A DNA stretch of 64,000 nt from DAIMFL01 sp964372215 (GCA_964372215.1 CAYJQC010000007.1:102831-166830); one strand, 5' to 3'; numbered from the stretch's first letter, positions 1 to 9,118 are shown. Numbers and translations: made by a program. The notes: generated by a model from the letters alone, not told the origin.

Positions 1-66
1 GAGCGCCGCTTCGCCGCGCTGGTCGGCTATGACCGGATCGCGCTCGGCGCCGGCGAGCTTGGCTGA
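1..66 (+). CDS. C-terminal end of an unidentified protein (partial)
   Basis: The window opens inside a plus-strand reading frame that ends with TGA at 64-66. Only the last 21 residues are visible (beginning ERRFAALVGYDRIALG). This is too little to assign a family. The frame has the GC-rich third positions of neighbouring genes, and it ends 25 bp before the stop of the convergent DUF2336 gene, so it is probably a real gene cut by the window edge. Confidence 0.5.
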   Translation, partial: ERRFAALVGYDRIALGAGELG

Positions 67-90
67 GAACCCGCGTCGGGCGGGAACGCC

Positions 91-1194
91 TCAGGCGGCG
101 AGCTGGTTGAGCTTCTTCAGGAGGTAGTCGAGGTTCTCCTGACCGACGTCCTCGAACTGGGTCAGGATGCGCTCGATCATGCGGCAGACATGGCGCTCGC
201 GGTCGCGCTCGAGGCCGTCGAAATCGGTCTCGCGCCACACGTCGACGGCGACCCGAAACGCCGGGTACAGCCGCTCAGGCAAGCCGGCCCGCATGTACAG
301 CGACTTGAAGCCGAGATTGCCGCCGTCGTGGATCAGGATCCGGGCGTTGGCCATCGGCGTGCGCGCCATCACTGCCAAGCTCGCCTCGAACAACTGCATG
401 TCGCCCATGCACAGCGAGCGCAGGATCAGCGACGGGGTGAGGCGGCCGTTGACCCGAAGCTGATGAACCAGCTGCTCCACGTCGGCGGATTCGGCGCCGG
501 GCGGCAGCAGGTTGACGGTCGCCCGCTCGCGGCTCTCCAGCACCAGATCGGTCGCCACCGCGCTCGGCAGCTCGTGATGGGTGACCAGGTACTCGCGTAG
601 ATTCTCCGACACCACGGCGACCAGCCGTTCCGCGACGGTGATAGGCAGATTGCGGCGATGCACCAGGGAGCCCTGGACGGTCTCCTCGGCGCCGTAGGAA
701 TCGAGCACCCGCTGCAAGGCGGACTCGGAGATGTCGGCGCCTTCGTTGGCGACCAGGGTCGCCACCGCCTCGCCGTTGCGGCTGTCGATCAGGGCGTTGA
801 CCAGCGGTGCCGACACGCTCTCACGCCGCGCCACGGCGACCTGCTTGGCGCCGGTCGAGCGGCGCACGATGTCCAGCAGGTCCTCTTCGGTGAGGACGGT
901 CGAGAATTCGAGCATCGGCAGGGCTACGGATTCCACGTCGCGCGCCAGAGTGAGCGCGATGTCGTGAGGAATCGCGTGGCTGGTCTTCAGGTTGCGCGAC
1001 AGCGCCTCGCGGACCCGCATCTCGGCGTCCTTGACCATGGCCCGGACGATCTCGATGGCCAGGTGCCGCTCGCGGTCGGTGAGCGCAGCCGAGTCGATCT
1101 CGGCCGCGATCTTCTCCGCGGTGACGGCCCGGGTGTCGGGGGATGGATCGGTGAGGAGCCGGACAACGTCGGCTTCGGTGAGTGTGGTGGTCAT
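91..1194 (-). CDS. DUF2336 domain-containing protein
   Basis: This 367-residue soluble, largely helical protein has no signal peptide or membrane segment. Its N-terminal two thirds reads as repeated amphipathic helices of HEAT-like character (for example around residues 20-70 and 85-200, with 'DVESVALPMLEFS' and 'RRNLPITVAERLVAVV'). This is the signature of DUF2336, a family largely confined to Alphaproteobacteria and without an assigned biochemical activity. The ATG at 1194 is the natural start. It converges on the partial gene at the window edge and is separated by about 210 bp from the Mla operon on the same strand. A scaffold or regulatory role is only a guess. Confidence 0.8.
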   Translation of the reverse strand: MTTTLTEADVVRLLTDPSPDTRAVTAEKIAAEIDSAALTDRERHLAIEIVRAMVKDAEMRVREALSRNLKTSHAIPHDIALTLARDVESVALPMLEFSTVLTEEDLLDIVRRSTGAKQVAVARRESVSAPLVNALIDSRNGEAVATLVANEGADISESALQRVLDSYGAEETVQGSLVHRRNLPITVAERLVAVVSENLREYLVTHHELPSAVATDLVLESRERATVNLLPPGAESADVEQLVHQLRVNGRLTPSLILRSLCMGDMQLFEASLAVMARTPMANARILIHDGGNLGFKSLYMRAGLPERLYPAFRVAVDVWRETDFDGLERDRERHVCRMIERILTQFEDVGQENLDYLLKKLNQLAA

Positions 1195-1408
1195 TCTGTT
1201 CCGCGACTGGCTATAGGCACGATGCCAAATGCCCTCTGGGACTGCTCTCAGGACTATCGCATAGGACTATGAAGCATCCCTGGTTAAGCCCGGGTTAAGC
1301 CGCCAGCCCGCGGAATCTGCCGCCGGGCGCCGCGGCGGGGGCAGGCTCGGGCCGCTCCAGCGGCACCCGGCGATGGGGTTGCCCGGCGCCCCCGGGTGGG
1401 CCCACGGC

Positions 1409-2041
1409 TCAGCTCGTCGGGTTGTAGGTCAGGGTCGAGATGACAATCTTCTTGATGACGTGGCCGAGCGCCTCGTCGAAGGATTCGATGATGTGCTCGA
1501 AGCCGTTGCTCGCCGCCGGAACCTGCTGGCTGAAGGTGAACGAAGCCACGATCCGGCGCTCCGGCATCTGCACCAGCTTGGCGTTCATGCGCACCAGGAT
1601 GGTCGGCGCCGGGCTGTCGGAATCGAAGTAGATGGCCTGGAACTCCCTGAGGTCGGTCTTCAGGATGTAATCGGGCCTGAGCCCGATCGCCTCCCGGCCG
1701 ACCGCCAGAATGCTGCCGGTGCTTTCGAAGGATTCGATGATCAGCGTCTGGACCATGGCCGGCGCGTTGTCGGTCCAGGCGGCCCGGGCGTAGTACTCCA
1801 GGGTATAGGGCGTGCGCTGCAGGGCGATGCGCGACGTGTCGAGCCCCGCCGCAGCCACCGGCAGCTCGATGATGAGCTGCCAGTTCACCTTGGGCAGCGG
1901 ATCGCCGAAGCTGGTCTTCGGCGTCAGCGTGTAGAGGTCGGTCGGCTCGCTCAGCGCCGGCAGGATTCCGCAGCCGCCGAGTGCAAGCGTGCTGCAGCCG
2001 AGTCCGGCGAGCAGGGTCCTGCGGTCGATCCGCCCGCTCAT
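1409..2041 (-). CDS. ABC-type transport auxiliary lipoprotein (MlaD-associated)
   Basis: This 210-residue protein begins with a twin-arginine-like/lipoprotein leader. Arg residues are followed by a hydrophobic stretch and a lipobox LALGGC that puts the modified Cys near residue 24. The mature part has the pattern of the ABC_trans_aux (DUF330/PqiC-like) family: 'DLYTLTPK' early, 'LQRTPYTLEYY' and 'W.D.A..MVQ..I..SFE' in the middle. These lipoproteins work with MCE proteins in phospholipid transport, and alphaproteobacterial Mla operons often carry one where MlaC/MlaB would be. It is the last gene of the operon. Its ATG overlaps the mlaD stop by four bases (ATGA), so translation is probably coupled. 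Confidence 0.85.
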   Translation of the reverse strand: MSGRIDRRTLLAGLGCSTLALGGCGILPALSEPTDLYTLTPKTSFGDPLPKVNWQLIIELPVAAAGLDTSRIALQRTPYTLEYYARAAWTDNAPAMVQTLIIESFESTGSILAVGREAIGLRPDYILKTDLREFQAIYFDSDSPAPTILVRMNAKLVQMPERRIVASFTFSQQVPAASNGFEHIIESFDEALGHVIKKIVISTLTYNPTS

Positions 2042-2991
2042 TGCGTTTCGTATCCCTTTTGCCGGTCGCCGAACAGGAAGCGCGCCGGGTCCCGCTCGAT
2101 CTGCGCGGAAACCCGGCTGAGCGAGGCCACCAACAGGCGAATCTCGGTCATCAGCTGCGTCATCTCGTACAGCCCCGTGCTGGTGAAATCGTGGATCGGC
2201 TCGCGGTTCTCGGCCAGCATCCTATCGAACTGCGCGCCGACCTGGGTGATTTGATCCGCGGTCTTGCGCAGCGCCGCCATCGAGGCGCCGGCATCGGCGC
2301 CGACCGAGCCGGCCTGGCTGCGCAGCTCGGCCGCCAGCGCCGTGAATTCGGCGCTCATCAGTCGGATCTGCTCGGCCGCCGCGGCCCCGCTGCTCAGCAC
2401 CTGGTTCATCGCCTCGCGGTTGTCGGCCAGCGTCCCGGTGATCTGTCGGACGTTGGCAAGTGTCTGTCCGATGGCCTGCTGGTTGTCGTCGTTGAACATC
2501 AAGGTAATCCGCTCGACCAGCAGGTTGAGCTTGTTCACCAGGTCGGGGGCGCCCTCGAAGATCTCCTCGAGCTTCGAGGGTTTCGATGCGATCAGCGGAT
2601 AGGGCTGCTCGGAGGTCTCGGGCAGCGGCGCCGCCGAGTTGCTGCCGCCGGACAGCAGCACATAGGCGACCCCCGTGATCCCCTGGATCTCGAGCGAGGC
2701 GACCGAGTCGTCGCGCACCGGCGTGCTGCGCTCCACCTCGATCGTCACCCGCACCAGCTCGATGTTGCTGTCGTCGATCCGGATGTCGGCCACCCTTCCG
2801 ACCGTGATGCCGCGAAAGCGCACCGTGCCGTCGACCTGCAGCCCGGTGACCGATCCCGGGAACAGAATGTCGTAGAAAGCATACTCGAGCTGGCCCTGGT
2901 AGCGGGCCAACCAGATGACGAACACCACCGCGCCGGCGGCAAGCGCGAGTACGAATGTTCCTACGGCGACATAGCTGGCTCTGGTTTCCAT
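2038..2991 (-). CDS. mlaD: MCE-family lipid-transport protein MlaD
   Basis: This 317-residue protein has one N-terminal membrane helix (about residues 9-29, 'VAVGTFVLALAAGAVVFVIW') and then the MCE domain (about 38-118, with 'GSVTGLQVDGTVRFRGITVG' and 'IQGITGVAYVLLSGG'). A long helical C-terminal part follows. MlaD-type proteins form periplasm-facing hexamers anchored in the inner membrane that pass phospholipids to or from the MlaFE transporter and so maintain outer-membrane asymmetry. It lies between mlaF (42 bp upstream) and the auxiliary lipoprotein gene (4-bp overlap), all on the minus strand. Confidence 0.92.
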   Translation of the reverse strand: METRASYVAVGTFVLALAAGAVVFVIWLARYQGQLEYAFYDILFPGSVTGLQVDGTVRFRGITVGRVADIRIDDSNIELVRVTIEVERSTPVRDDSVASLEIQGITGVAYVLLSGGSNSAAPLPETSEQPYPLIASKPSKLEEIFEGAPDLVNKLNLLVERITLMFNDDNQQAIGQTLANVRQITGTLADNREAMNQVLSSGAAAAEQIRLMSAEFTALAAELRSQAGSVGADAGASMAALRKTADQITQVGAQFDRMLAENREPIHDFTSTGLYEMTQLMTEIRLLVASLSRVSAQIERDPARFLFGDRQKGYETQ

Positions 2992-3033
2992 GGATTCCGA
3001 TCAGGGGTTCTCGGTGGTTCGCGGGTCGCGTCT

Positions 3034-3813
3034 TCAGGCAATCTGCGCGGCCCGGGCGCGCGGCCCGTGGAAATACTCGCGGATCCACGGATGATCGTCC
3101 TTGAGGTGCTCGGCCATGGTTCCGACCTTGACGCGCTTGTCCACCAGGACCGCGATACGGTCGCAGATCGCATGCAGGCTGTCCAGATCGTGCGTCACCA
3201 TGAAGACGGTGAGCCCCAGGCTTTGTCCCAGGTTCAGGATCAGGTCGTCGAAGGCGGCCGCGCCGATCGGGTCGAGCCCGGCGGTCGGCTCGTCGAGGAA
3301 CAGGATCTCGGGATCGAGCGCGAGGGCCCGGGCCAGGCCCGCGCGCTTCTTCATGCCGCCCGAGAGCTGGGACGGAAACTTGCCGGCCGCATCCGCCGGC
3401 AACCCCACCATGCTGATCTTGAGCGCCACCAGCTCGGCGATCAGGCTTGCCGGCAACTGGGTGTGTTCCTTCATCGGCGCCATGATGTTCTGCGCCACGG
3501 TGAGCGAGCTGAACAGGGCGCCGCTCTGGAACAGCACGCCCCAGCGCGCCTGGAGCCGGCGCCATTCGGCGTCGCTCAGCCGCGCCACATCCTGGCCCAG
3601 CACGACGATCGTCCCCGCCTTCGGCCGGTTCAGGCCGACGATCGTGCGCAGCAGCACCGACTTGCCGGTGCCCGAGCCGCCGACCACGCCCAGCACCTCG
3701 CCGCGCAGCACGTCGAGATCGAGATTCTCGTGCACCACCTGGCGCCCGAACTGGTTGACCAGCCCGCGTATCGAAATGATGGCGTCGGGAGAGACGGCCG
3801 GAGATTCCGCCAC
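3034..3813 (-). CDS. mlaF: Lipid-transport ABC ATPase MlaF
   Basis: This 259-residue ABC ATPase carries Walker A GGSGTGKS (about residues 45-52), signature LSGGMKKR (about 147-154), Walker B 'ILFLDEPTAGLDP' (about 170-182) and the switch His in 'MVTHD'. The LSGGMKKR signature and overall length fit the MlaF branch that energises MCE lipid transporters. The start is a GTG at 3813, nine bases after the mlaE stop and preceded by the purine-rich GAGGCGG. The gene order mlaE-mlaF-mlaD supports the assignment. Confidence 0.93.
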   Translation of the reverse strand: MAESPAVSPDAIISIRGLVNQFGRQVVHENLDLDVLRGEVLGVVGGSGTGKSVLLRTIVGLNRPKAGTIVVLGQDVARLSDAEWRRLQARWGVLFQSGALFSSLTVAQNIMAPMKEHTQLPASLIAELVALKISMVGLPADAAGKFPSQLSGGMKKRAGLARALALDPEILFLDEPTAGLDPIGAAAFDDLILNLGQSLGLTVFMVTHDLDSLHAICDRIAVLVDKRVKVGTMAEHLKDDHPWIREYFHGPRARAAQIA

Positions 3814-3822
3814 GTTGCCGCC

Positions 3823-4956
3823 TCAGACGCCGAGAAACGAGAACAGGATCGAGAACACAGCGTCGAACACGATCACCAGGAAGATCGATTCGACCACCGC
3901 CTGGGTGGTCAGCCGCCCCACGCTTTCGGCGCTGCCTTCGACCCGCAGGCCCTCGAAGCAGCCGACCATCGCGATCAGGAACGCGAACACCGGCGCCTTG
4001 ATGATGCCGACCCAGAAGTCCCACAGATCGACCGCCAGATTGAGCTGGCGGATGAACTGCGGCACCGTCAGGTCGACCAACAGCACGCCGATCAGGCCGC
4101 CCCCGGTCAGGGCCATGAGATTGGCGAAGAAGGCGACCAGCGGCATCGCGATCACCAGCGCGAACATGCGCGGCAGCACCAGGACCTCGATCGGATCGAG
4201 GCCGAGCGTGCGCATGGCGTCGACCTCCTCGTTCACCTGCATGGTGCCGATCTGCGCGGTGAAGGCGCTGCCCGAGCGGCCGGCGATCAGGATCGCGGTC
4301 AGCAGGATGCCCATCTCGCGCAGGGTCGCGACGCCGACCAGGTTGACCATGAACACGTCGGCGCCGAAGCGGCGCAGCTGGTCGACGCCCTGATAGGCGA
4401 GCACGACACCGACCAGGAAGGACAGCAGCCCCACGATCGGCAGCGCGTTGAGACCGGTCTGCTCGAGGTGGCTGACGAACGAGGTGAAGCGGATTCGCGA
4501 GGGGCGAACCAGCACGCGGCCGACGGTCACCACGATCTGGCCGAAGAACCCGACCATGTTGCGCGCCTGGACGAGTCCGTCGACCACCATCTCGCCGAGC
4601 TGCGCCAGCAGATCCGCGAGCCCGCGGCGCGGCAGCGGCGGCAGCTTCGGAATCGCGCCGATCTCCAGCACCCGGTTGATCAGCCCGGCATGGTCGTCGC
4701 GCACGCCGACCAGCTCCACGTCGATCCCGGCCGCCGCCAGGGCGCCGCGCGTGCGGTCGATCAGCCAGGCGCCGGCGGTGTCGAGCCGCTCGATCGCGGC
4801 GAGATCGAGCGCGGCCCGGCGCGCCGGGCCGGCGCCAAGGCTGCGCAGCCCGTCGTCGAGCGCCTTGGCCTCGCCGATAGTCCAGTCGCCGCCGGCGGTC
4901 AGCACCAGCCGGTCGCCCTCAATCTCGGTCTCGTACCAGGCCCGGCCCGTTGCCAT
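3823..4956 (-). CDS. mlaE: MlaE permease with N-terminal STAS domain
   Basis: This 377-residue inner-membrane permease is the first gene of the Mla operon. Residues about 1-105 are soluble and STAS-like (the role played by separate MlaB in E. coli, 'ALDLAAIERLDTAGAWLIDR'). Residues about 125-377 form the MlaE permease, with the conserved coupling region 'EEVDAMRTLGLDPIEVLVLPR' and several hydrophobic helices. The fusion of an MlaB-like domain to MlaE is common in alphaproteobacteria. It forms the transmembrane part of the MlaFEDB-type complex. The apt gene starts divergently about 165 bp away. Confidence 0.92.
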   Translation of the reverse strand: MATGRAWYETEIEGDRLVLTAGGDWTIGEAKALDDGLRSLGAGPARRAALDLAAIERLDTAGAWLIDRTRGALAAAGIDVELVGVRDDHAGLINRVLEIGAIPKLPPLPRRGLADLLAQLGEMVVDGLVQARNMVGFFGQIVVTVGRVLVRPSRIRFTSFVSHLEQTGLNALPIVGLLSFLVGVVLAYQGVDQLRRFGADVFMVNLVGVATLREMGILLTAILIAGRSGSAFTAQIGTMQVNEEVDAMRTLGLDPIEVLVLPRMFALVIAMPLVAFFANLMALTGGGLIGVLLVDLTVPQFIRQLNLAVDLWDFWVGIIKAPVFAFLIAMVGCFEGLRVEGSAESVGRLTTQAVVESIFLVIVFDAVFSILFSFLGV

Positions 4957-5121
4957 CCACTGCCTTCCCGCCCTGCCTCGCGGCTGCGGGGACCTCTCGA
5001 TAGACCGGCAGCACCTGGCCGGTGGCGAATTGTGTCCCGCGAATCATAAGGGTAGCATGGCGCGCGCCCAAGCAACGCGATCTCCGGGCGACCCCATCCT
5101 CATTCCCCGCCCGGGCACTTC

Positions 5122-5637
5122 ATGCGCATCCAGGACCATATCAGGCAGATACCTGACTTCCCGAAGCCGGGCGTCCTGTTCTACGACATCTCGACGCTGC
5201 TCGCCCATGCCGAGGCGTGGCGCGCGACGGTGCAGCAGCTCTCCGACGTCGTGCGCCCGTATCGGCCGGACATGCTGGTGGGGATCGAATCCCGCGGCTT
5301 CCTGGTGGCCGCGCCACTGGCCTACAGCCTGGGCTGCGGCTTCGCCATGGTGCGCAAGCGCGGCAAGCTGCCGGGCCCCACTCTGCCCTACATCTACGAT
5401 CTCGAATACGGCACCGACACCGTCGAAGTGCAGGTCGACGCGATCCGCCCGGGCCAGCGCGTCGTCGTGCTCGACGACCTGCTCGCCACCGGCGGCACCA
5501 TGGCCGCCGCCATCACCCTGCTCGAGATGGTCGGCGCCGACGTGCGCGCGGCGGCGACCATCATCGAGCTCGCCTTCCTCAACGGCCGGGCGCGGCTCAG
5601 CGTGCCCTGCGATTCCCTGGTCGCCTTCGCATCCTGA
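5122..5637 (+). CDS. apt: Adenine phosphoribosyltransferase
   Basis: This cytosolic 171-residue enzyme makes AMP and pyrophosphate from adenine and PRPP (purine salvage). The PRPP-binding loop 'VVVLDDLLATGGT' lies at about residues 114-126. The N-terminal 'IPDFPKPGVLFYDIS' and 'GIESRGFLVAAPLAY' segments are characteristic of Apt, and the length is standard. It stands alone, divergent from the Mla operon and convergent with the amidase gene whose stop lies about 10 bp beyond. Confidence 0.96.
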   Translation: MRIQDHIRQIPDFPKPGVLFYDISTLLAHAEAWRATVQQLSDVVRPYRPDMLVGIESRGFLVAAPLAYSLGCGFAMVRKRGKLPGPTLPYIYDLEYGTDTVEVQVDAIRPGQRVVVLDDLLATGGTMAAAITLLEMVGADVRAAATIIELAFLNGRARLSVPCDSLVAFAS

Positions 5638-5648
5638 GTTCGCGAAAC

Positions 5649-6854
5649 TCAACCGGCGTGCAGCCCCGCCGCCAGGCGGACGGCTAGCGTGAGCAGCCGG
5701 CGGTCGCTGCCGGCCGGCCCGATCAGCGACAGGCCGACGGGACAGCCCTCGACGCGGCCGGCCGGGACCGTCACCTGCGGCAGGCCGGCCAGCCCGGCGA
5801 TGCAGTTGAGGCTGATGGTACGGTCGCGGAAATCGCTCAGCGTCTCGGCCGCGGCATCGCATCGCGGGGCGATCACCGGCACGCTCGGCAGGATCAGCAC
5901 GCCGTCGCCGCCGAGTAGTCCGGCCAGGCGGGTCCGGAAGGCCTCGCGCCGCGCCGCGCCGTCCGAGGCCGCGGCCGCGGCCGCCGCCTTCGCCCCCCCG
6001 AAGCGGGGGGGGCACGCCCGCCCCCCGCGCGGCCCGGTCGTCTCGATCCAGGGTCCGAGCGTGGCCCAGATTTCGCGCATCTGCAGCTCGCGGAAGCGCA
6101 GCATCCAGCTCCGCAGCGCGGCGTCGCCGCCGACGCCGACGTCGGTGGCGGCGCCGAGCATGTCCTCGAGCACCGCCAGGGCCGGGCGCAGCGCCGCCGC
6201 CACCGCCGGATCGGCCAGGGCGAAGCCGTCCTCGGCCAGCAGCGGCCGGTCGAGCGGTTGCGCCGAGGCGTCGTCGCCCAGCAGCACGGCACCGACCGCG
6301 GCCAGCAGCGCGGGATCGCGGGCGAACCAGCCGACCGTGTCGAAACTGGCGGCGAGCGGCGCCACGCCGTCGCTCGGCACCCGCCCGTGGCTCGGGCGGA
6401 AGCCGCTGATGCCGCACAGCGCCGCCGGCGTGCGCACCGAGCCGCCGGTGTCGGTGCCGAGCGCGAAATCGACCAGTGCGCCGGCCACCGCCGCCGCCGA
6501 GCCGCTCGACGAGCCGCCGGGGATGCGGCCCGGCGCATTGACGTTGACCGGCGTGCCGTAGTGGAAATTCTGGCCGTTCAGGCTGAAGGCCAGCTCGTCG
6601 GTGATGGTCTTGCCGACCAGGGTCGCGCCGGCCGCCACCAGCCGCGCCACCGCCGAGGCGGTCGCCGGCGCCGGCCCATGGCTGCGCAGCCAGTCGGGAT
6701 TGCCGCAGCCGGTGGTGTGGCCGGCGATGTCGTACAGGTCCTTGGCTGCGAAGCGCCGCCCCGCCAGCGGTCCGCTGGCGGCGCCCGCCAGGGTGACGTC
6801 GGCATGGCGGCAGAATGCGCCCAAGGGATCGGTGACCACGGGATTATCGATCAC
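5649..6854 (-). CDS. Amidase (amidase signature family)
   Basis: This amidase-signature hydrolase has the Ser-cisSer-Lys triad: Lys in 'FAAKDLYD', the glycine/serine loop 'IPGGSSSGSA' and 'GTDTGGSVRTPA'. I place the start at the GTG at 6854, because GGAGGA stands eight bases upstream and the protein then begins MIDNPVVTDPLG (401 residues). An upstream in-frame start at 6932 would add 26 residues that look non-coding. The substrate cannot be deduced. The region about 280 residues in holds an unusual Gly/Arg/Pro stretch followed by an Ala run. It is encoded by a C/G palindrome and interrupts what in relatives is a helical segment (see the repeat at 5991-6032). Confidence 0.88.
   Translation of the reverse strand: MIDNPVVTDPLGAFCRHADVTLAGAASGPLAGRRFAAKDLYDIAGHTTGCGNPDWLRSHGPAPATASAVARLVAAGATLVGKTITDELAFSLNGQNFHYGTPVNVNAPGRIPGGSSSGSAAAVAGALVDFALGTDTGGSVRTPAALCGISGFRPSHGRVPSDGVAPLAASFDTVGWFARDPALLAAVGAVLLGDDASAQPLDRPLLAEDGFALADPAVAAALRPALAVLEDMLGAATDVGVGGDAALRSWMLRFRELQMREIWATLGPWIETTGPRGGRACPPRFGGAKAAAAAAASDGAARREAFRTRLAGLLGGDGVLILPSVPVIAPRCDAAAETLSDFRDRTISLNCIAGLAGLPQVTVPAGRVEGCPVGLSLIGPAGSDRRLLTLAVRLAAGLHAG
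5991..6032. repeat. GC-only palindromic insert inside the amidase gene
   Basis: A run of seven C is followed by GAAGC, eight G, then CACGCCCG and six C. The stretch can fold into either of two alternative hairpins. It keeps the amidase frame open and encodes a Gly-Arg-Pro-rich peptide (GGRACPPRFGGA) that looks foreign to the family. It may be an in-frame palindromic repeat element or a sequencing/assembly compression artefact. Confidence 0.5.
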
Positions 6855-6960
6855 TCCGGAATTCCTCCAGGTCTGGCGCGGCGGCGCGTCGCCGCGGCCC
6901 TCACTGATACGGTCGGGCGATGCCGGCGGCAAGACGTCCGCTGGCGCCGGGCCGATCCGC

Positions 6961-7284
6961 TCAGGTCGTGGTGCTGTCGGGACCGGCCGGCGGGCTCGGC
7001 TTCTCCTCCGGGGTCGGCAGTTCCTCGCGGTCCTGCTCCGGATGCTTGCGCCGGATGATGATGTCGCCGTTCTCGTTGACGTAGGGCGTCTCGTATTGCG
7101 GGATCGAGCCGAGCAGCAGGTCGAGCGCCCGCAGCAGCTTGTCGACCGCCTCGGCGGTCAAGTCGCCCGGGCTCTCGCCCGACGGGTCGTTGCCCTGGCC
7201 GGCTGCCGGCTGGGCGACTGCCAGCAGCGCGGCGCAGTAGGCAGCGAGGGCCGTCCTGGCGAGACGGCGTCGAAGTTGCGGCAT
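6961..7284 (-). CDS. Small secreted protein of unknown function
   Basis: This 107-residue protein begins with positively charged MPQLRRRLART and a hydrophobic stretch ending AVAQPAAGQG, a typical Sec signal peptide with cleavage near residue 28-30. The mature part is short, acidic and Pro-rich at the C terminus ('LLLGSIPQYETPYVNENGDIIIRRK'). The ATG at 7284 is chosen because GGAGGA lies nine bases upstream; an in-frame start further up has no such site. I do not recognise a family. It lies between the amidase and the divergent mmsA gene. Confidence 0.7.
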   Translation of the reverse strand: MPQLRRRLARTALAAYCAALLAVAQPAAGQGNDPSGESPGDLTAEAVDKLLRALDLLLGSIPQYETPYVNENGDIIIRRKHPEQDREELPTPEEKPSPPAGPDSTTT

Positions 7285-7520
7285 GGCAGGCTTCCTCCGT
7301 TGCCGGCGCACGCCGCCATCTCCGGCGCGCCGGCCCATTTGGCATGGCGGGCAGCATAGCAGGCGGCAACCGCCCAGGGGCGTCGCACCGGGCTGAGTAC
7401 CGGGCTTTGCACCGTCTGGGACCTTGCGATAGTCTCCGCCGCCTGAACCGCGCCTGAACGGCCCTGCCGGACGCCCGAGCCGGCGGCGCGCCGCCTGCCC
7501 CCAATCTGGAGACTCCGAGA

Positions 7521-9020
7521 ATGACCAAGAACCTGCACCATTACCTCAACGGCAAGAAGGTCGAGGGGTCGAGCGGCCGCTTCGGCGACGTCTTCAACCC
7601 GGCGACCGGCGAGGTGACGGCGAAGGTCCCGCTGGCCAGCAAGGACGAGGTCGGCAAGGCGGTGGCCGCCGCCGCGGCCGCCTTCCCGGCCTGGGCCAAC
7701 ACCCCGGCGCTGCGGCGCGCCCGGGTCCTGTTCAAGTTCAAGGAACTGGCCGAGCGCAATCTCGACAAGATGGCCGCGCTGGTCACCGCCGAGCACGGCA
7801 AGGTGCTGTCCGACGCCACCGGCTCCTGCATCCGCGGCCTCGAGGTGGTGGAGTTCGCCTGCGGCATCCCGCAGCTTCTGAAGGGCGAGTTCTCCGAGAA
7901 TGTCGGCACCGGCGTCGATTCCTGGTCGACCCGCCAGCCGCTCGGCGTGTGCGCCGGCATCACCCCGTTCAACTTCCCGGCCATGGTGCCGATGTGGATG
8001 TTCCCGGTCGCCCTCGCCTGCGGCAACAGCTTCGTGCTGAAGCCGTCCGAGCGCGACCCGTCCTGCAGCCTCTACATCGCCGAGTTGCTGAAGGAAGCCG
8101 GCCTGCCGGAAGGCGTGTTCAACGTGGTCAACGGCGACAAGGAGGCGGTGGACGCGCTGCTGCATCACCCGGACGTGCAGGCCATCAGCTTCGTCGGCTC
8201 GACGCCGATCGCCGAGTACATCTATCACACCGGCACCTCGGTGAATAAGCGGGTGCAGGCGCTGGGCGGCGCCAAGAACCACATGGTTGTCATGCCCGAC
8301 GCCGACATGGGGCAGGTGACCGACGCGCTGATGGGTGCCGGCTACGGCTCGGCCGGCGAGCGCTGCATGGCGATCTCGGTCGCCGTCGCCGTCGGCGACA
8401 AGGTGGCCGACGGCCTCATCGAGCGGCTGGCGCCGCGGGTGCGCGCGCTCAAGGTGGCGCCAGGCACCGATCCCGACGCCGAGATGGGGCCGCTCGTTAC
8501 CAAGCAGCATCTCGACAAGGTGCGCGGCTATGTCGATCTCGGCGTCAAGGAGGGCGCCAAGCTCGTCGTCGACGGGCGCGGCATCAAGCTGCAGGGCTAC
8601 GAGAACGGCTACTTCCTCGGCGGCTGCCTGTTCGACAACGTCACCACGGACATGCGCATCTACAAGGAGGAAATCTTCGGTCCCGTGCTCTCCGTGGTGC
8701 GCGCACCGGACTACGAGAGCGCGGTCAAGATGGTGAACGACCACGAATACGGCAACGGCACCGCGATCTTCACCCGCGACGGCGACGCGGCGCGCGAGTT
8801 CGCCAGCAAGATCAAGGTCGGCATGGTCGGCGTCAACGTGCCGATCCCGGTGCCGATGGCCTTCCACAGCTTCGGCGGCTGGAAGCGCTCGCTGTTCGGC
8901 GACCAGCACATGCACGGGCCCGAGGGGGTGCGCTTCTACACCAAGCTGAAGACCGTCACCTCGCGCTGGCCCACCGGCATCCGCGCCGGCGCCGAGTTCG
9001 TCATGCCGACGATGAAGTAG
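7521..9020 (+). CDS. mmsA: CoA-acylating methylmalonate-semialdehyde dehydrogenase
   Basis: This 499-residue NAD-dependent aldehyde dehydrogenase converts methylmalonate semialdehyde to propionyl-CoA (valine and myo-inositol/thymine catabolism). The nucleophile Cys is in 'GYGSAGERCMAIS' near residue 285. 'CAGITPFNFPAMVPMWMF' and 'FTRDGDAAREF' are typical of the MmsA branch, as is the C-terminal end AEFVMPTMK. It starts at ATG 7521 after a GGAGACTCCGAGA leader. It is monocistronic and closed by an intrinsic terminator. A diverged copy of its last 35 codons recurs 2.3 kb downstream at 11229-11334. Confidence 0.95.
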   Translation: MTKNLHHYLNGKKVEGSSGRFGDVFNPATGEVTAKVPLASKDEVGKAVAAAAAAFPAWANTPALRRARVLFKFKELAERNLDKMAALVTAEHGKVLSDATGSCIRGLEVVEFACGIPQLLKGEFSENVGTGVDSWSTRQPLGVCAGITPFNFPAMVPMWMFPVALACGNSFVLKPSERDPSCSLYIAELLKEAGLPEGVFNVVNGDKEAVDALLHHPDVQAISFVGSTPIAEYIYHTGTSVNKRVQALGGAKNHMVVMPDADMGQVTDALMGAGYGSAGERCMAISVAVAVGDKVADGLIERLAPRVRALKVAPGTDPDAEMGPLVTKQHLDKVRGYVDLGVKEGAKLVVDGRGIKLQGYENGYFLGGCLFDNVTTDMRIYKEEIFGPVLSVVRAPDYESAVKMVNDHEYGNGTAIFTRDGDAAREFASKIKVGMVGVNVPIPVPMAFHSFGGWKRSLFGDQHMHGPEGVRFYTKLKTVTSRWPTGIRAGAEFVMPTMK

Positions 9021-9048
9021 CGCCGGCCCCTCATACGGGCTTCTGAAG

Positions 9049-9088
9049 GAGCCCTCTCCCGCCGCCCGCGGGAGGGGGGCCTTTTTTT
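9049..9088 (+). terminator. Intrinsic terminator after mmsA
   Basis: GCCCTCTCCCGC and GCGGGAGGGGGGC form a long GC stem around CGCC and are followed by seven T. The element lies 30 bases after the mmsA stop. An almost identical hairpin occurs at 11364-11397 after the mmsA remnant. Confidence 0.9.
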
Positions 9089-9118
9089 CATTGCGCGAGT
9101 GTGGCTCGTAACTCGACA

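Noticed and set aside
1981..5049. Very long plus-strand open frame antisense to the Mla operon
   Set aside because: Arg/His/Gln-rich composition and no motif; it is the GC-bias mirror of well-recognised genes on the other strand.
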